Origin: an uncultured Eubacterium sp.
GTDB lineage: Bacteria; Bacillota; Clostridia; Lachnospirales; Lachnospiraceae
Assembly (NCBI GenBank): GCA_910586225.1
Contig: CAJUIL010000054.1
Coordinates: 1-8,838 of the forward strand
Length of the DNA: 8,838 bases
Direction of reading: 5' to 3'
This document shows positions 5,101 to 8,838 of this stretch, in pieces (position 1 is the first letter of the stretch; every line of letters begins with the position of its first letter). Under the pieces are notes generated by a model that saw nothing but the letters and a program-made list of their open reading frames with translations, ran no database searches and was not told where the DNA came from. The translations under genes and the position numbers were made by a program.

Positions 5101-7065
5101 TTATTTACGCTCTGCTTTCTTTTCATGATCTTTCCTGCCGCCTGCTCCCGCAGATCTTCCAGAGAGGATTTCCGCAGCCGCATCTGCCACCTTATCCGTC
5201 ACGATTTCCAAAGCCGCTCCTGCCATCCTGCTAAGCATCTTTCCCGCTGCCATGCCCGCAGAACGTCCTGCTTCTTTCCCGCCAGACGCACTATCCGTTC
5301 CTTGCGATGCATTCCCGCCGGACGCACTATCCGTTCCTTGCGATGCATTCCCGCCGGACACATTGTCTGCTCCTTGCGATGTATTACCGCCAGATACATG
5401 ATCTGTTCCTTGCGATACATTCCCGCTGGACATATTGTCTGCTCCTTGCGTCACACTCCCGCTGGACGTCTCTGCCGCTCCGGTATATTCCACAGCTTCT
5501 GTCTGTACGGCCGTCCTGCCGCCTGACACCGCAGATTTCCCTTTTCCTTCCGTACGCGCCGCCTGCGACGGCATTCTGCCATAGGTCTTTGTCAGATTTT
5601 TCATCAAAAGCCCCGCCTGCGCAGTCAGCTGGTCCGGCAGCAGCCGCCATCTCCAGTTCTTGCCAAGTGTCGACGGCTCGTTGACCCTGGCGCTGTTATC
5701 CAAAGCAAGATAATCCTGCATCGGAATAATACATAGATTTGCGGAGCTTGCCTGTGCAAGGCGGATGATTTCCGCAACCATTTCTTCCCTGTCCTCAATC
5801 TTGCGGCCCAAATAACGCTCGATCATTCCGTAATCCGCTTTTGGGATCGAATCCAGCCAGCCGCGCAGCGTTTCATTATCATGCGTACCTGTGTATACGA
5901 CACAGTTTTTATCATAGTTGTATGGAAGATAATCCCTTGGGCCGGTATCCTTTGCGTCAAACGCAAACTCCAGTACCTTCATATTCGGGAAGCCGACCGC
6001 ACGAACAAGCTCGCGGACAGACTCGGTAATATATCCCAAATCCTCCACAATCATATCCAGATTGCCTAACGCGCCCTGCAAAGCCTCAAACAGACGGATA
6101 CCCGGCCCCTTTTCCCATTTGCCAAATTCCGCTGTCTCATCCTTTGCCGGAATGGAATAATATTCGTCAAAGCCGCGGAAATGGTCGATCCGGATGACGT
6201 CGTACATCTTATAGCCTGCCCTCGTTCTAGATATCCACCAGGAAAAGCCCGTCTTTTCGTGATGATCCCAGTCATAGAGCGGATTGCCCCACAGCTGTCC
6301 GGTCGCTGAAAACGCATCTGGCGGACACCCTGCCACCGCTGACGGCCTGCGGTCTTTATCAAACTGGAACAGCTCCGGCTGCGCCCATGCGTCCGCGCTG
6401 TCTAACGCCACATAGATCGGTATATCGCCAATGATCGAAATCCCCTGCCCGTTGGCATAGCTTTTCAGCTCTTCCCACTGGCTGAAAAATTCATACTGCA
6501 GATACTTATAGAATAATACCTCGTCCTTTAATTTTTCCTCATAGCTTTTTATAGCCTCTGGGTCGCGCAGACGGACATCATCCGGCCACTCTACCCAGCT
6601 CTTGCCTTTAAAGCTGTCCTTGAGGGCCATAAACAGCGCATAATCCGACAGCCATGCCGCTTCCTGCTCCTGAAACTCCAGAAATTTCACAAACTCCGCG
6701 TCCTTAACATCATAAAACAGCTTAAACGCCTTACGCAGCAGCCGGTAACGCGCCCGGTACATTTTACCGTAATCCACATCGGCTGGATCTGTGCCGAAAT
6801 CATAAGCGTCACAATCCTTCTTTTTCAAAAGTCCCTTGCCGATCAGCTTTTCCAGACTGATAAAATAAGGATTTCCGGCAAACGTTGAAAATGACTGGTA
6901 TGGGGAATCCCCATAGCTCGTCGGTCCCAGGGGCAGCATCTGCCAATAGCTCTGCCCATTTTTTTTGAGAAAATCTACGAACTGATACGCCTCCTTAGAA
7001 AAGCATCCGATCCCATATCTGGATGCTAAGCTGCTCACTGGGAGCAATACTCCACTTGCACGCAT
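5101..7065 (-). CDS. malQ: 4-alpha-glucanotransferase (amylomaltase, GH77) with repeat tail
   Basis: This cytoplasmic enzyme moves alpha-1,4-glucan segments between malto-oligosaccharides and releases glucose. Residues 1-500 are a complete GH77 domain: N-terminal SGVLLPVSSLASRYGIG, DSPYQSFSTFAGNP (53-66), the nucleophile D294 in IRIDHFRGFDEYY, the acid/base E341 in IVEDLG, the stabilising D396 in GTHDNET, and a C-terminal LGKNWRWRL. The total length is 654, against about 500 for the family. The extra 154 residues hold a Gly/Ser/Thr-rich linker, five 12-residue repeats (534-593, such as SGGNASQGTDSA), an Ala-rich amphipathic helix (605-635) and a basic end (GGRKDHEKKAERK). TAGGAGGA just upstream sets the start at 7065 and overlaps the malG stop, 13 bases away. 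The role of the tail is unknown. Attachment to glycogen, a partner or a surface is speculation. Confidence 0.95.
   Translation of the reverse strand: MRASGVLLPVSSLASRYGIGCFSKEAYQFVDFLKKNGQSYWQMLPLGPTSYGDSPYQSFSTFAGNPYFISLEKLIGKGLLKKKDCDAYDFGTDPADVDYGKMYRARYRLLRKAFKLFYDVKDAEFVKFLEFQEQEAAWLSDYALFMALKDSFKGKSWVEWPDDVRLRDPEAIKSYEEKLKDEVLFYKYLQYEFFSQWEELKSYANGQGISIIGDIPIYVALDSADAWAQPELFQFDKDRRPSAVAGCPPDAFSATGQLWGNPLYDWDHHEKTGFSWWISRTRAGYKMYDVIRIDHFRGFDEYYSIPAKDETAEFGKWEKGPGIRLFEALQGALGNLDMIVEDLGYITESVRELVRAVGFPNMKVLEFAFDAKDTGPRDYLPYNYDKNCVVYTGTHDNETLRGWLDSIPKADYGMIERYLGRKIEDREEMVAEIIRLAQASSANLCIIPMQDYLALDNSARVNEPSTLGKNWRWRLLPDQLTAQAGLLMKNLTKTYGRMPSQAARTEGKGKSAVSGGRTAVQTEAVEYTGAAETSSGSVTQGADNMSSGNVSQGTDHVSGGNTSQGADNVSGGNASQGTDSASGGNASQGTDSASGGKEAGRSAGMAAGKMLSRMAGAALEIVTDKVADAAAEILSGRSAGAGGRKDHEKKAERK
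5285..5464 (-). repeat. five tandem 36-bp repeats inside malQ
   Basis: Units begin at 5285, 5321, 5357, 5393 and 5429, exactly 36 bases each. The first two are identical, and divergence grows toward 5464. They encode five 12-residue units of pattern S(S/G)G-x-x-(S/T)QG(A/T)D-x-x in frame, so copy number can change without breaking the enzyme. The identity gradient suggests recent duplication at the 3' end of the gene. Confidence 0.95.
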
Positions 7066-7078
7066 GAAAAAAGTCCTC

Positions 7079-7921
7079 CTAACCTTTTACCGCTCCTGCA
7101 ACAACACCGTCTACAATGTATTTCTGACAAGCAATGTAGAATATTATAATCGGGATAATTGCCAGTACAAGCATCGCCATCATAGCGCCCATGTCTACAG
7201 CGCCATAACCGCCCTTTAAATACTGTACTGCGATCGGTATCGTTTTCCATTTTTTTGTATCCAGGACGAGGGAAGGAAGCAGATAATCGTTCCAGATCCA
7301 CATCGCCTGTAAAATCGCTACGGAAATACAGGTCGGTTTTAAAATCGGCAGTACAACCTTAAAATAAGTCTGGATCGGCGTGCATCCGTCCATCATCGCC
7401 GCTTCCTCGATCTCCAGCGGGATCGCCTTTACAAATCCACAGAACATAAACACGGCAAGGCCAGCGCCGAAGCCAAGATACACGATAATAATCCCGACCG
7501 GGTTTCCTAATTTAAGCATATCAGATATTTTCGATAATGTAAACATTACCATTTGAAAAGGTACGATCATTGAAAATGCACACAAATAATACATTCCTGA
7601 TGAAAGCTTGCTTTTTACGCGTGAGATATACCATGCGCACATAGAAGTACATAAAATAATAACCGCTACGGAAAATACCGTGATAAATAAGGAATTTTTA
7701 AACGCCGAGAAAAAGTCTATTTTTTCAATCCCGCTAATGTAGTTTTTCAGTCCTTCATATGTCTTTTCATTCGGAAGGCTAAACGGCTCCCTATTAATAT
7801 AAGTCTTTCTTTTAAACGAATTGATCAGCACAACGACGATCGGCATGACATAAAGCACGGACAATAAAGTAAAAATTGTCGTATAGATCCATCCGTTTTT
7901 TACCGGCTTTTTCATTTCCAT
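7079..7921 (-). CDS. malG: sugar ABC transporter permease, MalG-type
   Basis: This is a 280-residue inner-membrane permease of the carbohydrate uptake type 1 ABC family and the second permease of the pair. It has six likely membrane segments: about 11-33, 77-98, 110-130, 142-163, 197-217 and 245-266. The cytoplasmic EAA loop that contacts the ATPase is clear: E173-A174-A175, G179 and P192 in EEAAMMDGCTPIQTYFKVVL. The C-terminus QKYIVDGVVAGAVKG is typical of MalG-like proteins. AGGAGGT lies 9 bases before ATG 7921, and the ATG shares its A with the stop of the upstream permease (TAATG), so translation is coupled. Linkage to MalQ points to malto-oligosaccharides as substrate. The sequence alone cannot exclude other alpha-glucosides. 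No ATPase gene is present, and a shared multi-sugar ATPase may serve it. Confidence 0.9.
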   Translation of the reverse strand: MEMKKPVKNGWIYTTIFTLLSVLYVMPIVVVLINSFKRKTYINREPFSLPNEKTYEGLKNYISGIEKIDFFSAFKNSLFITVFSVAVIILCTSMCAWYISRVKSKLSSGMYYLCAFSMIVPFQMVMFTLSKISDMLKLGNPVGIIIVYLGFGAGLAVFMFCGFVKAIPLEIEEAAMMDGCTPIQTYFKVVLPILKPTCISVAILQAMWIWNDYLLPSLVLDTKKWKTIPIAVQYLKGGYGAVDMGAMMAMLVLAIIPIIIFYIACQKYIVDGVVAGAVKG

Positions 7922-8763
7922 TATGCCTGTACCTCCTTGCTTTTCGTAATACGCAGCTGGATGATCGCAACCGCCGCCACGATAATAAAGAATATAACCG
8001 CCTTCGCCTGGCCGACGCCTTCCCAGCCGACCCTGCCGTAAAACGTATCATAAATATTTAACGCCAGCATCTGCGTTTTATTGGACGGCGCGCCTGCGGT
8101 CAGCGCCAAGTTCTGGTCAAACAGCTTAAAGCCGTTCGTCAGCGTCAAAAACGAGCAGATCGTGATTGAAGGCATCAGCATCGGGATCGTTACATTTTTC
8201 AATACCTGCCATTTGCTCGCACCGTCAATCTGCGCCGCTTCCATTAAATCACCTGGAATATTGTTGATGCCCGCGATATAAATGATCATCATATAACCAA
8301 TCTGCTGCCAATTCATCAGCACGATCAGTCCCCAGAAGCCATAAGAAGCCGAATAAGTCAGCGTACGCTCAAAATTCTGCAAAATACCATTGAAAATGAG
8401 CTGCCAGATATAGCCAAGAATAATACCGCCGATCAGGTTCGGCATAAAGAACACCGTACGGAAAATATTGGTTCCCTTGATCCCCTTTGTCAGGATCATT
8501 GCGATCATAAACGCGAATAAATTGATCGTGATCACCGAAACTACCGTAAATAACACGGTAAACCATAACGAATGCAGAAACGTCTCATCGGAAAACACCT
8601 TCATAAAATTTTTGAATCCGACAAATCTTGCATCGGTAACCGTTGTAAATTCACATAACGACAAATAAATGCCAAGTATAAATGGAAGCACAAATCCAAT
8701 CGTAAACGCCGCCATCGTCGGAAGCATGAAAACTGGAAAATACTTCTTGATCGCTTTATCCAT
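7921..8763 (-). CDS. malF: sugar ABC transporter permease, MalF-type
   Basis: This 280-residue first permease of the import complex starts at ATG 8763 with AAGGAGG 8 bases upstream. It has six likely membrane segments: about 9-36, 66-92, 103-126, 143-166, 197-217 and 254-271. The EAA loop is intact: E175-A176-A177, G181 and P194 in LMEAAQIDGASKWQVLKNV. The segment around 201-220 (TICSFLTLTNGFKLFDQNLA) is characteristic of MalF/UgpA-type proteins. It lacks the large extracytoplasmic loop and extra helices of enterobacterial MalF, as is normal in Gram-positive bacteria. It would pair with the MalG-type protein. The binding-protein gene is expected upstream, beyond 8838. Substrate assignment rests on malQ and is inference. 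Confidence 0.88.
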   Translation of the reverse strand: MDKAIKKYFPVFMLPTMAAFTIGFVLPFILGIYLSLCEFTTVTDARFVGFKNFMKVFSDETFLHSLWFTVLFTVVSVITINLFAFMIAMILTKGIKGTNIFRTVFFMPNLIGGIILGYIWQLIFNGILQNFERTLTYSASYGFWGLIVLMNWQQIGYMMIIYIAGINNIPGDLMEAAQIDGASKWQVLKNVTIPMLMPSITICSFLTLTNGFKLFDQNLALTAGAPSNKTQMLALNIYDTFYGRVGWEGVGQAKAVIFFIIVAAVAIIQLRITKSKEVQA

Positions 8764-8787
8764 AACTGTCTCCTCCTTAATAAGTCT

Positions 8788-8805
8788 GAGTACTCTCGGA
8801 AACTC
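8788..8805 (-). repeat. 18-bp inverted repeat, right copy
   Basis: This is the exact reverse complement of 36-53. It lies 25 bases upstream of the malF start codon, just before the ribosome binding site, within the untranslated spacer. No similarity to the left copy extends beyond the 18 bases. Confidence 0.75.
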
Positions 8806-8812
8806 ACAGCCC

Positions 8813-8833
8813 TTGAAAACACTGTGGTTTCAA
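8813..8833. promoter_or_regulatory. 21-bp near-perfect dyad upstream of malF
   Basis: TTGAAA (8813-8818), CAC (8820-8822), GTG (8824-8826) and TTTCAA (8828-8833) are symmetric about T8823, with only positions 8819/8827 mismatched. It is 50 bases before malF. It could be an operator or an mRNA hairpin between a binding-protein gene and malF, a place where such hairpins are known to adjust relative expression. A competing 5-bp stem (8805-8809 with 8822-8826) overlaps it. Confidence 0.45.
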
Positions 8834-8838
8834 AGCGC

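Noticed and set aside
5285..5464. 36-bp repeats resembling a CRISPR array by repeat length
   Set aside because: The units are contiguous with no spacers, diverge gradually and are in frame within malQ, so they are a coding tandem repeat.
5098..5526. Long plus-strand open frame with RSLRCIPAG-like repeats
   Set aside because: It is antisense to the malQ repeat tail; its repetitive protein is just the mirror of the 36-bp array, with no ribosome binding site.
36..8805. A complete composite transposon bounded by terminal inverted repeats
   Set aside because: There is no transposase or integrase, no visible target duplication, and the repeats lie 33-35 bases inside arbitrary window edges; only the repeat itself is supported.

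Overview
The window looks like part of a Firmicutes chromosome, most likely a gut Clostridia/Lachnospiraceae-type bacterium. The signs are moderate GC with AT-rich spacers, strong AGGAGG-type ribosome binding sites, sigma-A-like promoters, a short MalF without the large enterobacterial loop, and small proteins of the kind common in that group. This placement is inference from gene style. No rRNA or other phylogenetic marker is present.

The window has two contrasting halves. The right half (4061-8838) is a tightly packed minus-strand alpha-glucan utilisation operon, transcribed right to left: malF-like permease, malG-like permease, malQ-like 4-alpha-glucanotransferase, then a LacI/GalR-family regulator. 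malF and malG overlap by one base (TAATG), the malQ ribosome binding site overlaps the malG stop, and the regulator starts 2 bases after the malQ stop. The two permeases would import malto-oligosaccharides with a binding protein and ATPase that lie outside the window, MalQ would rearrange them in the cytoplasm, and the LacI-type protein would sense a sugar and control the operon. MalQ is unusual: after a complete 500-residue GH77 enzyme it carries a 154-residue tail containing five 12-residue tandem repeats (36-bp DNA repeats).

The left half (1-4060) is accessory and partly decayed. It holds a frameshifted small gene on the minus strand (78-271), two tiny adjacent plus-strand genes (414-740), a coding fragment (844-960), an intact ferritin-like DUF2383-type gene (1115-1549), a small ribbon-helix-helix-like protein gene with its own promoter and operator-like dyad (1693-1944), another 52-residue small protein gene (1993-2151), the C-terminal remnant of an NAD(P)H-binding oxidoreductase (2255-2536), and a Fic-family gene with an N-terminal DNA-binding domain broken by one frameshift (2523-3424). 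Between the Fic gene and the operon lies about 640 bases without a convincing gene. That stretch contains a consensus-like promoter and several strong hairpins and could encode a structured RNA or be a dispersed repeat.

An exact 18-bp sequence occurs in inverted orientation near the two ends of the window (36-53 and 8788-8805), enclosing everything described. I found no transposase, integrase, relaxase, CRISPR array, tRNA or rRNA. I see no clear new defence or enzymatic system. The most unusual items are the MalQ repeat tail, the inverted 18-mers, the candidate structured RNA, and the competing-hairpin region at 1627-1694.
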